DNA from: Deminuibacter sp966424055
Lineage (GTDB): Bacteria; Bacteroidota; Bacteroidia; Chitinophagales; Chitinophagaceae
DNA length: 64,000 nt
NCBI GenBank assembly: GCA_966424055.1
Contig: CBJLMB010000002.1
Span: 186,001 to 250,000 of the forward strand
Direction of reading: 5' to 3'
Below the pieces are notes generated by a model. It was not told the DNA's origin. It saw only the letters and a program-made list of their open reading frames with translations, and made no database searches. A program made the translations under genes and the position numbers. Positions 46,692 through 55,254 of the stretch are shown in pieces. Position 1 is the first letter of the stretch. Each line of letters begins with the position of its first letter.

Positions 46692-47963
46692 ATGTTACAA
46701 GTAGCTGTATTGCGGCAGAACAGGGAATGGGCGAAAGAAAGACTGGCCTTAAAGCAATTCAAACAACCTGAACTGGTAGATATGATTATTGAACTGGATG
46801 ATGAACGCAAAAAGATCCAGGCCGATTTTGATCAAACACAATCGCAGGTAAACAGCGCTTCGAAAGATATTGGCAAATTGATGGGGCAGGGTAAAAAAGA
46901 GGAAGCGGAAACACTGAAAGCCGATGTTGCCCGGCTGAAAAACCTGCTGGAGCCGCTGAAAGAAAAAATGCAGCAGGTTGAACAGGCGCTGCACGAAAAA
47001 CTACTGCTGCTGCCCAACCTGCCGGGTGAATTGGTGCCCGCGGGTAAAACACCGGAAGACAATGTGGTGGTGCGGGAAGGCGGCAGCCGTCCGGTATTAC
47101 CTGATACAGCGGTTCCTCACTGGGATCTTACCAAAAAATACAACCTGATCGATTTTGAGCTGGGCAATAAAATTACAGGCAGTGGCTTTCCTGTTTATAT
47201 TGGCAAAGGTGCCCGTTTACAGCGCGCACTGGTACAATACTTTCTCGATTTTAATACGGCTGCAGGCTATACTGAATACCTGCCGCCTTTCGTGGTAAAT
47301 GAAGCGTCTGGTTATGGTACCGGTCAGTTACCTGATAAGGAGGGACAGATGTACTACATCAATGAAGACAATTTTTACCTGATACCAACAGCAGAAGTAC
47401 CTGTTACCAATATATACCGGGATGTAATTGTGAAAGAAGAGGAGCTGCCGGTGAAAATGACGGCCTATACACCCTGCTTCAGGCGCGAAGCCGGCAGTTA
47501 CGGCAAGGATGTAAGAGGACTGAACCGCCTTCACCAGTTTGAAAAAGTGGAGATTATCCAGATCGTAGCGCCTGAAAAAAGCTATGAAGTGCTGAACGAA
47601 ATGGTGGCGCATGTAGAAAAACTGCTGCAGACCCTGGAACTGCCCTACCGCATTTTGTGCCTCTGTGGCGGTGATATGGGATTTGCCAGCGCTGTTACCT
47701 ACGATTTTGAAGTGTATAGCGCCGCACAGCAACGCTGGCTGGAAGTGAGCAGTGTAAGCAATTTTGAAAGCTTCCAGGCCAATCGTATGAAATGCCGCTA
47801 CAAAGACGCTTCAGGTAAAACACAGCTGGTACATACCCTGAATGGAAGCTCCCTGGCACTGCCACGCATTGTGGCCTGCCTGCTTGAAAACCATCAAACG
47901 GCAGAAGGTATTCAGCTGCCAGCAGCGCTACAGCCTTATTTTGGCGCCGCACTGATCAACTAA
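46692..47963 (+). CDS. serS: Serine-tRNA ligase
   Basis: 423 residues, normal length. The N-terminal coiled-coil tRNA-binding arm (about 30-110) leads to the class II catalytic core with motif 2 (PCFRREAGSYGKDVRGLNRLHQFEKVE) and motif 3 (LNGSSLALPRIVACLLENHQ). Serine is activated and attached to tRNA(Ser) and tRNA(Sec). Motif 3 has Ser-Leu-Ala-Leu-Pro where many enzymes have Gly-Leu-Ala-Val-Gly, a variation also seen in other Bacteroidota. ATG 46692. Confidence 0.97.
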   Translation: MLQVAVLRQNREWAKERLALKQFKQPELVDMIIELDDERKKIQADFDQTQSQVNSASKDIGKLMGQGKKEEAETLKADVARLKNLLEPLKEKMQQVEQALHEKLLLLPNLPGELVPAGKTPEDNVVVREGGSRPVLPDTAVPHWDLTKKYNLIDFELGNKITGSGFPVYIGKGARLQRALVQYFLDFNTAAGYTEYLPPFVVNEASGYGTGQLPDKEGQMYYINEDNFYLIPTAEVPVTNIYRDVIVKEEELPVKMTAYTPCFRREAGSYGKDVRGLNRLHQFEKVEIIQIVAPEKSYEVLNEMVAHVEKLLQTLELPYRILCLCGGDMGFASAVTYDFEVYSAAQQRWLEVSSVSNFESFQANRMKCRYKDASGKTQLVHTLNGSSLALPRIVACLLENHQTAEGIQLPAALQPYFGAALIN

Positions 47964-47980
47964 CAGCATTCGCGATAAGG

Positions 47981-48050
47981 GAATGCCCGTTACCGGCTCA
48001 CAGTGAAGCTATGAAATACTGTTTACCGGTAAACAGGCATTCTTTTATTT
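47981..48050 (+). terminator. Likely terminator of serS
   Basis: GAATGCC (47981-47987) pairs with GGCATTC (48036-48042), enclosing a second short hairpin (TTACCGGTAA at 48023-48032), followed by TTTTATTTT. The structure is longer than a classic terminator, so the call is moderate. Confidence 0.5.
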
Positions 48051-48761
48051 TCTCACGGCAATTTTTAAATAGTCAAAGGCTATAGTAACCGGCTCTTTTG
48101 AGGCATGGGCAAAAAGGCAAGGGTAATCAAACCTGCCGCCATCGTTCATGGTTGTCTGGTATACCTGCTGATCGTTGATATAAAAGGAATATACATTGCC
48201 TTTCTGTTCAACACGGGCTTTGTTCCAGTCATTGGTTTTAATAGCGCTTGAATGGGTTCTGTCTACAATGCTGATATAGCGCTGCTGCGCGGCATTGTAG
48301 CCGCCTATGGAAAATTCGCCATAATCTGAAATATAAAACTGGCAATCTTCATTGTCCGTATCACTGTTATAATATTTTGTCCACAGCAGCCCCCCAGCGG
48401 AATTAGAATTGCCCGCAGTTCTTTTTAACGAGGTCTCTATATAACGCGTACTGTCAGTATTGCCTGAAAAAAATCGCTTATCGAGACCCCATACCGAAAG
48501 ATTGCCACTGGAGAAGTCTTTGAAGTAAATAGTGTACTGTCCGTTCTGGAGGGTAACAACACTATTGCCGGTTGAACTGGTTCCCGTGAACCAGTTGTTA
48601 TTGTTGTTGTCAAAATTATCCAACAGCACCACACGTTCCTGGCCTGTCGGGCCGCTGGGGGCATCATTTTTTTTACACCCGGTTACCAGGGATGCTGATA
48701 ACAGAAAAAAACAGGCAGCTGTAGTGAAAAGTGCACGGTGTTGAAAAATAAGTGCTTTCAT
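48045..48761 (-). CDS. Lipoprotein with a lectin-like (concanavalin-type) domain
   Basis: 238 residues. Lipobox LVTGC predicts lipidation at about Cys29 (LVTGCKKNDAP), so it is anchored to a membrane and possibly surface-exposed. The rest looks like a beta-sandwich: LLDNFDNNNNNWFTG, GQYTIYFKDFSSG, AGGLLWTKYYNSD, VEQKGNVYSFYINDQQVYQTTM, FDYPCLFAHASKEPVTIAFDYLKI, a pattern of laminin-G/DUF1080-type carbohydrate-binding proteins. No catalytic residues can be assigned. A single gene; ligand unknown. Confidence 0.8.
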   Translation of the reverse strand: MKALIFQHRALFTTAACFFLLSASLVTGCKKNDAPSGPTGQERVVLLDNFDNNNNNWFTGTSSTGNSVVTLQNGQYTIYFKDFSSGNLSVWGLDKRFFSGNTDSTRYIETSLKRTAGNSNSAGGLLWTKYYNSDTDNEDCQFYISDYGEFSIGGYNAAQQRYISIVDRTHSSAIKTNDWNKARVEQKGNVYSFYINDQQVYQTTMNDGGRFDYPCLFAHASKEPVTIAFDYLKIAVRK

Positions 48762-48952
48762 TGCAGGTATCTTTTTGTAGGTTGGAGAAGATGCCGGCAG
48801 TTATGCCGGCCATGCCAATCTGGTCAATGCAAATTTATCAGGGTGATGCAACCCCGTCAATACCGGAATCCCAGTAGATTTTTCTACATGATTTCGAGGA
48901 ATTGTTCCCTGAAAAGCACTGGTTTTCTTTAATTTTAAACAAAACCGGTGTT

Positions 48953-49891
48953 ATGCGCAGATGGATGAAGCGGCTGGGATATACCCTGCTTACCCTGTTT
49001 ATATTGCTCAATATCATTACCGCTTCGCATGCGTATCAATTCACCCATTTCTACAACCGCGATACCCTGGCGCCGGCTTCTGCAGCGCCTTCTTCCATGG
49101 CAAAACTTACAGGGGCATTGTTTGGGGTTAAATATTATAAAGCCAGGATAGACAGCCTGCCGGCAGAGGCATTTGAAGATATCCGCCTGCAAACCTCAGA
49201 TGGTTTGCAGCTGGCTGGCTGGTATATAAAAGCAGATAGCATGGCTGCGGGAACAGTGATCCTTTTTCATGGTCATGGTGGTAACCGCAGCAGCGTGGTA
49301 AAAGAGGCCGATGCTTTCCATCGCCTGGGCTGGAATGTATGTATGATCGATTTCAGGGCGCATGGCCAAAGCGAAGGAGATATCTGTACAGTGGGCTACC
49401 GTGAAACCAGGGATGTGAAAGCTGCTTATGATTATGTAGCGGCAAAAGGGGAGAAGCATATTGTACTCTGGGGCATATCGCTGGGCGCAGCCACTATACT
49501 GAAAGCTGTTGATGATTATGACCTGAAACCATATAAAGTAATACTTGAAATGCCTTTCGGCTCCCTGCTCGATGCAGTTAAAGGGCGAGTACGGCTGATG
49601 GGCCTGCCACAGGAACCACTGGCCACGCTGCTTACATTCTGGGGTGGAACAGAACAGGGTTTTTGGGGCTTCGGCTACAGGCCCTGGGATGATGCCCGGA
49701 AGATCAACTGCCCGGTATTACTGCAATGGGGTATTCACGACCCCAGGGTGAGTGAAGAAGAGATCCACCATATTTTCAAAAATCTCGAAAGCCGCCAAAA
49801 AACACTGATCAAGTATGCACAAAGCGCACATGAAAGCCTGTGCAAACATGAGCCTGAAAAATGGTTGAACTGCATACGCAGCTTCCTTTAA
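48953..49891 (+). CDS. Membrane-anchored alpha/beta hydrolase
   Basis: 312 residues from ATG 48953 (the longer frame begins at a TTG and adds 17 codons). One N-terminal helix (LGYTLLTLFILLNIIT) anchors or exports it. The fold shows the oxyanion strand FHGHGGNRSS, nucleophile elbow LWGISLGAA, then acid (GIHDPRVS) and catalytic histidine (AQSAHESLC). This matches the 'serine aminopeptidase S33'/YqkD-like family of hydrolases. Substrate unknown. Confidence 0.88.
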   Translation: MRRWMKRLGYTLLTLFILLNIITASHAYQFTHFYNRDTLAPASAAPSSMAKLTGALFGVKYYKARIDSLPAEAFEDIRLQTSDGLQLAGWYIKADSMAAGTVILFHGHGGNRSSVVKEADAFHRLGWNVCMIDFRAHGQSEGDICTVGYRETRDVKAAYDYVAAKGEKHIVLWGISLGAATILKAVDDYDLKPYKVILEMPFGSLLDAVKGRVRLMGLPQEPLATLLTFWGGTEQGFWGFGYRPWDDARKINCPVLLQWGIHDPRVSEEEIHHIFKNLESRQKTLIKYAQSAHESLCKHEPEKWLNCIRSFL

Positions 49892-49982
49892 CAATAGGGT
49901 AAAATATGCAGTACTAAATAATGACCTGCCCGTATGCAGCCAGAGCCTGTAAAAAATATTCCTCACCCAAGGAACACCGCCA

Positions 49983-50031
49983 ACTGCCACTGAAGACTGA
50001 CTGAAGACTGCCGACTGAACACTGAACACCC
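49983..50031. repeat. ACTGAAG/ACTGAAC heptamer repeat
   Basis: About seven degenerate 7-base units (ACTGCC, ACTGAAG, ACTGAAC) follow one another between the hydrolase gene and the L,D-transpeptidase gene. A further type of word repeat, in a gene-free gap. Confidence 0.65.
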
Positions 50032-50040
50032 TCGCTGCGA

Positions 50041-50586
50041 TCAGCGCCGTATCGTAACCGCTGTTCCCACGGGAATAAAGCGGTAAAGCTGCTCAACATG
50101 TTCATTTTTCATACTGATGCATCCATCTGTCCAGTTGAGGTAGCGGTCAATAGCATACTCTTCATGCGGCCAGGTACCATGAATACCGATACCGCCGCCA
50201 ATGCGGGCATTGCCCGGTACCAGGCCCCGGGTTTTGCGGTCGTTGAACCGGGCATAATCATCCGGTGTGGGATAGTCGAGCATCATAAAACGGTCCCATT
50301 TATCATGAACCCGCTTGTTTACAATCCTGAAATGCCCTTCCGGTGTGCGTTTATCACCTTCCATATATTTATCCTGGAGGTTATTGCTGCCAAAAACCAC
50401 GGGATAGGTGATCAGCCAGCCGGCATCATCATACACATGCAGCTCGTACCGGTTCTTTTCTATGATGATATAAAAACCCTTACCGGTATGCCGGTACCTG
50501 AAAGATGTGTTGCAAAATAAAAAGAATACAGCCAGCAGCAGGTAGAAGCTGCGTCGCATTATTCGGGGAATGGATACTGGCAACAT
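50041..50586 (-). CDS. L,D-transpeptidase (YkuD-family)
   Basis: About 181 residues from ATG 50586; an ATG nine codons further (50559) is also possible. A signal or anchor helix (RRSFYLLLAVFFLFCNTS) precedes the YkuD domain: YIIIEKNRYELHVYDDAGWLITYPVVFG, GDKRTPEGHFRI, then the catalytic motif HGTWPHEEYAIDRYLNWTDGCISM with the nucleophilic Cys in DGCIS. It forms 3-3 cross-links in peptidoglycan or attaches proteins to it. The open frame extends 35 codons further upstream without homology. Independent gene. Confidence 0.9.
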   Translation of the reverse strand: MLPVSIPRIMRRSFYLLLAVFFLFCNTSFRYRHTGKGFYIIIEKNRYELHVYDDAGWLITYPVVFGSNNLQDKYMEGDKRTPEGHFRIVNKRVHDKWDRFMMLDYPTPDDYARFNDRKTRGLVPGNARIGGGIGIHGTWPHEEYAIDRYLNWTDGCISMKNEHVEQLYRFIPVGTAVTIRR

Positions 50587-50769
50587 GGCGATATAAAACG
50601 TGCATTTGGTAATACCGGGCGGGCTGAAGACACCCACAGTTACCGGGTGTGCCGGATGAACAGGACCAGGCTTTGTACAGGATGGCAACAAAATGGTGTC
50701 ATCCGCTTAGCCGGCTTGCCTGTTATCTAACCTAAAACGAAAAAAGAATGATCTGCGTATGTGAACAAC

Positions 50770-50797
50770 AAAAAAAAGTCCCGGTGTATACCGGGAC
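50770..50797 (-). terminator. Terminator of the sigma/anti-sigma/barrel operon
   Basis: On the minus strand an 8-bp stem (50790-50797 with 50778-50785), GTAT-type loop, then eight T. It lies 35 bases beyond the barrel gene stop. Confidence 0.88.
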
Positions 50798-50831
50798 GAT
50801 GCACATGAGAGAACCAAGAGAAAACGAGTTA

Positions 50832-51716
50832 TTACCAGTTACTGAAGCGGATACCAAACGTGTAAGGGTATTGTTCTAAACCGGTTTTATCTTTTTTGAA
50901 CAGGGTATTGAGGCTGTAAGAGCCGAACAGGCGTATGGGGCCAAAGCCAACCTCACCCACAGCTGCTATTCGCCAGCTTTCCAGGTCAAGCGTACCGTGT
51001 GCTTTTTGTTTGCCCCTTTCACTGCTGATCTGTTTATTGCGGCTGCCTACCAGGTAACCTGCACTGAAGCCTGCACTCATACTGAAACCATTGTTCCTGC
51101 CGGGTGAAGTATTAAGGTTCAGCATCACTGGTATGGTGATATACCCGGCATACAGCTTGTTTTTCGAGAAGCTGATAGAATCGTTGTATGCAAAAGGTAC
51201 CGGATCGTTGCGGAAGCTGATGTTTGATTCAAAGCGGTAATTGTACATCTCTAATCCAAGCCCGTATTTCAGGCTGAGTACATGGTGCGTGATATTGAGC
51301 TTCTGCATGAACAACCAGATATTGACATTGGACGATTTGATATTTTTTAAATTAAAGCTATTAGATGTTACCGGGTTATCGGGATGTCCGCTGTAAGGTA
51401 TATTTTTCAGGAATCCCACAGATTGCGCTGCAGCATAATCTGTTTTATCGCGCCAGTTGGCAAAGCCGAGGTCAAAAATGAGCCAGTTGGTGCTGACATT
51501 GGAGCGTTGTTTTCTGCGGCTGCCGATAACAATATTGAAGCTCCTGTTTTTATGGCGGTCATCTTCACTGGCCTTGTTGCCATCTTTATTTTTCTTGATG
51601 ATAATGAAATTACCAACGCGCACGGTATCGGGTCCTTTTGCGTGTGAGCTATCCTGCTGGGCAAACCCTGCCGGGGCAACCAGCAGGGCTGCCAGTACAA
51701 GTACAAGTCTGTTCAT
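50832..51716 (-). CDS. PorT-like outer-membrane barrel protein
   Basis: 294 residues. Signal peptide (MNRLVLVLAALLVAPAGFAQ), then a Lys/Asp/Ser-rich stretch and strands: WLIFDLGFANW, GLGLEMYNYRFESNISF, AGYITIPVMLNLN, GFSMSAGFSAGYLVGS, GEVGFGPIRLFGSYSLNTLF, ending YTFGIRFSNW. This resembles the PorT/OMP_b-brl_2 group. It is the third gene of the sigma factor operon (29 bases after the anti-sigma gene), so it is likely one of its targets or its output. Confidence 0.85.
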   Translation of the reverse strand: MNRLVLVLAALLVAPAGFAQQDSSHAKGPDTVRVGNFIIIKKNKDGNKASEDDRHKNRSFNIVIGSRRKQRSNVSTNWLIFDLGFANWRDKTDYAAAQSVGFLKNIPYSGHPDNPVTSNSFNLKNIKSSNVNIWLFMQKLNITHHVLSLKYGLGLEMYNYRFESNISFRNDPVPFAYNDSISFSKNKLYAGYITIPVMLNLNTSPGRNNGFSMSAGFSAGYLVGSRNKQISSERGKQKAHGTLDLESWRIAAVGEVGFGPIRLFGSYSLNTLFKKDKTGLEQYPYTFGIRFSNW

Positions 51717-51745
51717 GATAATGCTGTTCTGGTTTGGTCAAATGA

Positions 51746-52903
51746 TTATTGTCGGGTATTGATTTTCATATTAGCGAGCTGTAACCGGCCGTCATCATCG
51801 GCGGAGGCTCTTGCTTTGGCTGCAAAGATGCGGGTAGCTTTCTTAAAAAAGCCCCTGAGTTTATTTTTATTCAGCTCGAGCGAACCAATGTATACACCCT
51901 GGTCATCGTCGCTGGTGTTGAGTTCCTTGTAAACAATATCCTGCCGGGCAGCATAAGTGTTCTGATGATCTTCTTCATTGTTTTGAGCGGCCAGGGGTAT
52001 CGTTTTATCGCTGATATCCATACCGGAAGAGGCGATGACCGGCAGGTGCTCTATACTTTGTTTCGCTGTACTGGCAATGGCAACTTCGGGGGAAGCAGCC
52101 GTTCTGGCAATAACCGGTGACTGTTTAGGCTGTTCCTGTGCTGCTTGCTGAACCTTATCCTGTACTGCGGCGGTATAATCAGGCCGGCTTATATTCACCT
52201 GTTCCGGCTGGTTGCCGGAAGGTTTTACCGGGTTGCTGTTGCCTGGTTGGCTGGCAGTATGCGCCGGTTGATTTTGCCTGCCGGCATCGTTGTTAACGGC
52301 CACCTGGCCAGGCTGTGTTGCCTGGTTGGCCGACGTAGCTGGTATTACAGGATCAGCTTGCTGCTTTTGTGTGTTTGCCAGGGCAGGGATCCTGTTCTGT
52401 TTGCCGGAGGGCATCAGCCACCAGCCCAGTGCTACAATGCCCAGTATGGCGGCTGCTACAGCCAGGCGTTTTATCACCATCGGGATAACAGGCCTTTCCC
52501 TTTTATACAAAGCCTGTTTACCGGGGAAAGGAATATGTTCAGCGGGTAATACAGCCTGCTGTAACAGGTTCAGCTGGCGCTGGATATGCGGGTGCCGGGC
52601 TGCATATTGTTCTACCTGTTCGCGGCGGGCAGCATCCAGTTCATTATCAACATACAATAACAGCAGCTCCTCGTAGTTCGTGATATCGACAGGGGCGTTT
52701 TCCCTGATATGCAGGAATGATTTATCTGCCAGGTGGGCTGTCTCATCTGGCGGAAGTACTGTTTTGTGCAATGCAACCAGTTCTGCTGCCAGGTCGGGAT
52801 GTTGCTGGATGAACATTTCCACTTCCATACGCTGGTGCATTGTGAGCTCATTATCCACATACAACAGGAAATACTCTTCGTAATTATGTCTGTTGATCAT
52901 CAT
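51746..52903 (-). CDS. Membrane anti-sigma-like protein with a duplicated N-terminal domain
   Basis: 385 residues. Two similar N-terminal segments: NYEEYFLLYVDNELTMHQRMEVEMFIQQHPDL (about 6-40) and NYEELLLLYVDNELDAARREQVEQYAARHPHI (about 75-107). Each resembles the helical sigma-binding domain of zf-HC2-type anti-sigma factors, without the zinc His/Cys residues. One transmembrane helix (LAVAAAILGIVALGWWLM, about 145-165) separates a Gln/Pro/Ala-rich periplasmic tail. It overlaps the sigma gene: the ATG 52903 follows the sigma stop TAA by one base (an ATG at 52915 would overlap by 11). Most likely it holds the sigma factor in the cytoplasm until a periplasmic signal arrives. Confidence 0.8.
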   Translation of the reverse strand: MMINRHNYEEYFLLYVDNELTMHQRMEVEMFIQQHPDLAAELVALHKTVLPPDETAHLADKSFLHIRENAPVDITNYEELLLLYVDNELDAARREQVEQYAARHPHIQRQLNLLQQAVLPAEHIPFPGKQALYKRERPVIPMVIKRLAVAAAILGIVALGWWLMPSGKQNRIPALANTQKQQADPVIPATSANQATQPGQVAVNNDAGRQNQPAHTASQPGNSNPVKPSGNQPEQVNISRPDYTAAVQDKVQQAAQEQPKQSPVIARTAASPEVAIASTAKQSIEHLPVIASSGMDISDKTIPLAAQNNEEDHQNTYAARQDIVYKELNTSDDDQGVYIGSLELNKNKLRGFFKKATRIFAAKARASADDDGRLQLANMKINTRQ

Positions 52904-52904
52904 G

Positions 52905-53390
52905 TTACAACACATTTTCAGGGCTTACCAAATAGTTTTTCAGGGTTAGCCGGGCGCGGTGCAGGTACACCTTTACCTGGCTTTCGGTTAATCCCATAAT
53001 CTGTCCTATTTCCTCATAGCTATAACCCTCATAATCCTTCAGCATTACCAGGCTACGCTGTGTTTCATTCAGCCGGTTCAATGCTTCCTGCAATATTTTT
53101 TTTACCTGCGAAGCTGGCTGTGTTTGTGTCCTGGTATCTGTATGAAAATCATCTTTCAGCTGTACCCGCTTCGATTTTCGCAGGTGATCGATCATCTGGT
53201 TATAGGCAACAGTAAACAAATAAGCTTTCTGCTTTCCGGTTTCCACCGCATCCCTGTTACGCCATAGCTTTTCAAATGCACTCTGAACAATATCCCGGGC
53301 ATCCTCTTCATGCTTCAGATTTTTGATAATGAAACGAAACACGCCATCTGCATACAGGTTTACACATTCGTTATACTCTTGTTCTGTCAT
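52905..53390 (-). CDS. ECF-family RNA polymerase sigma factor
   Basis: 161 residues. Region 2 (about 10-75: VFRFIIKNLKHEEDARDIVQSAFEKLWRNRDAVETGKQKAYLFTVAYNQMIDHLRKSKR) and region 4 (about 105-155: LNRLNETQRSLVMLKDYEGYSYEEIGQIMGLTESQVKVYLHRARLTLKNYL) are complete. It directs transcription of envelope-related genes, controlled by the overlapping anti-sigma-like gene. ATG 53390 is the first gene of the operon. Its regulon is unknown. Confidence 0.94.
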   Translation of the reverse strand: MTEQEYNECVNLYADGVFRFIIKNLKHEEDARDIVQSAFEKLWRNRDAVETGKQKAYLFTVAYNQMIDHLRKSKRVQLKDDFHTDTRTQTQPASQVKKILQEALNRLNETQRSLVMLKDYEGYSYEEIGQIMGLTESQVKVYLHRARLTLKNYLVSPENVL

Positions 53391-53501
53391 AAACAGCGGT
53401 TCTTGTGCTTTGAGTGCCTTTTACGGCTATAATACGGCTATATGGCAGAAATGTTACAGGCAGGACAAAAAAAATGGCAAAAACCCTGTTACAAGGCATG
53501 G

Positions 53502-53738
53502 CTACCTGGCATAAACAATGTAACGGTTATTGGCTGAACCCCAGAATATCTGGTCAAGAGAAGGCGGGTCATCGGTTTTACCCGGTGTGGCCTGTTGTTT
53601 TTTTTGATCGGGGCATCCCTGCTGGCAACACTGGGGCCTGGTTCTTTTTTGTGCGGCTTTGTGGTTTTGCAAGGCAATAGCACCACCGGCACAGGCGGTG
53701 AGCAGTAAAGTATATTGAACCCAGTACCTAGGTTTCAT
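53502..53738 (-). CDS. Possible small exported protein
   Basis: 78 residues: MKPRYWVQYTLLLTACAGGAIALQ looks like a signal or anchor helix, followed by a basic, Cys-containing segment (PQCCQQGCPDQ) and a polar tail ending in QIFWGSANNRYIVYAR. No family recognised. It lies upstream of, and on the same strand as, the ECF sigma gene (111-base gap). Real coding is plausible, not proven. Confidence 0.45.
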   Translation of the reverse strand: MKPRYWVQYTLLLTACAGGAIALQNHKAAQKRTRPQCCQQGCPDQKKQQATPGKTDDPPSLDQIFWGSANNRYIVYAR

Positions 53739-53906
53739 AAGCTTTGGTTTGCAACAGCCTCACGAAGTTACTGGCAGATTGGTTATAACAGCGCTTTTAA
53801 GCCGGTTTTTATTGCTTTTTGCAAATGATTAACGCCGGTTAAATGTAGCTACACGCAATCGAATCCGTAAATTTTAACGGCCGCCTTTTTAAGTGATTGC
53901 ATCGCG

Positions 53907-53914
53907 TATTTTTG
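53907..53914 (+). promoter_or_regulatory. -7 box of kbl
   Basis: TATTTTTG matches TAnnTTTG exactly, 21 bases before ATG 53935. The longer open frame (from a GTG at 53893) would begin upstream of it, so ATG 53935 is the start. Confidence 0.45.
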
Positions 53915-53934
53915 TTGCCTCAAAAACAGAATGT

Positions 53935-55122
53935 ATGAATGAAAAATTTGTGAACCGTATAAAACAGGAGTTGCAGGAGATCGAGGCAGCAGGTTTGTTT
54001 AAAAAAGAACGGATCATTACCAGCGAGCAGGGGCCCGAAATAGAAGTGAACAACAAAAAAGTGCTGAACTTTTGTGCAAACAATTACCTGGGCCTTTCTT
54101 CCCATCCCAAAGTGATTGAAGCGGCCCACCATGCCATCGATACACATGGATATGGTATGAGCAGTGTGCGTTTTATTTGCGGTACACAAGACATTCATAA
54201 AACGCTTGAACAAAAGATCGCGCAGTTCCTGGGAACAGAAGATACTATTTTATACGCTGCTGCATTTGATGCCAATGGGGGTGTATTTGAACCTTTATTC
54301 GGCGAGCAGGATGCTATTATCAGTGATGAACTGAACCATGCTTCTATTATCGATGGCGTGCGTTTATGCAAAGCCCAGCGCTACCGTTATAAGCACAATG
54401 ATATGGCCGACCTGGAAGCCAAGCTTAAAGAATCGCAGCACCTGCGCAGCCGCATCGTGGTAACAGACGGCTCTTTTAGTATGGATGGTACTATTGCACA
54501 GCTGGACAAAATATGTGACCTGGCCGATCAGTATGATGCGATCGTGATGATCGATGAATGCCATTCGTCCGGCTTCCTGGGCAAAACAGGGCGTGGTACA
54601 CATGAATACCGCGGTGTGATGGGCAGGGTAGATATTATCACCGGTACACTGGGCAAAGCGCTGGGTGGTGCCAGCGGCGGCTTTACTTCGGGCAGAAAGG
54701 AAATTATAGAACTATTGCGCCAGCGCAGCCGTCCTTACCTGTTTTCCAATACGGTAGCCCCTTCTATTGTAGGCGCTTCTATTGCTGTACTGGATATGCT
54801 TTCTGAAACCACTGAACTGAGAGACAAACTGGAGCACAATACAAAATATTTCAGGGAAAAAATGACCGCTGCCGGTTTTGATATCAAGCCAGGTGATCAT
54901 CCCATTGTTCCCATCATGCTGTATGATGCAGTGGTGGCACAGAACTTTGCTGCCAGGCTGCTGGAAGAAGGTGTGTATGTAATTGGGTTCTTCTACCCGG
55001 TAGTAGCTAAAGGGCAGGCCCGTATTCGTGTACAGCTGAGCGCCGCACATCAACCGGAACACCTGGATAAAGCCATCGCCGCTTTCACCAAAGTAGGTAA
55101 GGAGCTGGGTGTGCTGAAATAA
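53935..55122 (+). CDS. kbl: Glycine C-acetyltransferase (2-amino-3-ketobutyrate CoA ligase)
   Basis: 395 residues, close to the E. coli enzyme (398) over its whole length. It converts 2-amino-3-oxobutanoate and CoA to glycine and acetyl-CoA in threonine breakdown. PLP is bound at Lys241 (TGTLGKALGGASGG), with FCANNYLGL, SVRFICGTQDIH, LNHASIIDGVRLCKA and MIDECHSSGFLG conserved. The last two-thirds rule out serine palmitoyltransferase and 7-keto-8-aminopelargonate synthase, the nearest relatives. The tdh partner is not in the window. A palindromic terminator follows. Confidence 0.96.
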   Translation: MNEKFVNRIKQELQEIEAAGLFKKERIITSEQGPEIEVNNKKVLNFCANNYLGLSSHPKVIEAAHHAIDTHGYGMSSVRFICGTQDIHKTLEQKIAQFLGTEDTILYAAAFDANGGVFEPLFGEQDAIISDELNHASIIDGVRLCKAQRYRYKHNDMADLEAKLKESQHLRSRIVVTDGSFSMDGTIAQLDKICDLADQYDAIVMIDECHSSGFLGKTGRGTHEYRGVMGRVDIITGTLGKALGGASGGFTSGRKEIIELLRQRSRPYLFSNTVAPSIVGASIAVLDMLSETTELRDKLEHNTKYFREKMTAAGFDIKPGDHPIVPIMLYDAVVAQNFAARLLEEGVYVIGFFYPVVAKGQARIRVQLSAAHQPEHLDKAIAAFTKVGKELGVLK

Positions 55123-55134
55123 AAAAGTTTAGCT

Positions 55135-55173
55135 AAAAGAATGGGGCACTCCCGGGGAGTGCCCCATTCTTTT
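55135..55173 (+). terminator. Terminator of kbl
   Basis: A 38-base perfect palindrome (55135-55172) whose right arm ends in four T; A-run on the left, so it also works on the minus strand for the aldo/keto reductase gene. Confidence 0.92.
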
Positions 55174-55254
55174 ACAGTATTTGCAGTCTGCAGTAAGTCG
55201 CTGTACTTGATTGCAGAACAGCCGTTCCTCCTGCAGAATGCTACTGATAACTGC

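Noticed and set aside
53935..55122. Serine palmitoyltransferase or BioF instead of Kbl
   Set aside because: The whole length, including ASVRFICGTQD-like and QRSRPYLFSN motifs, follows Kbl.
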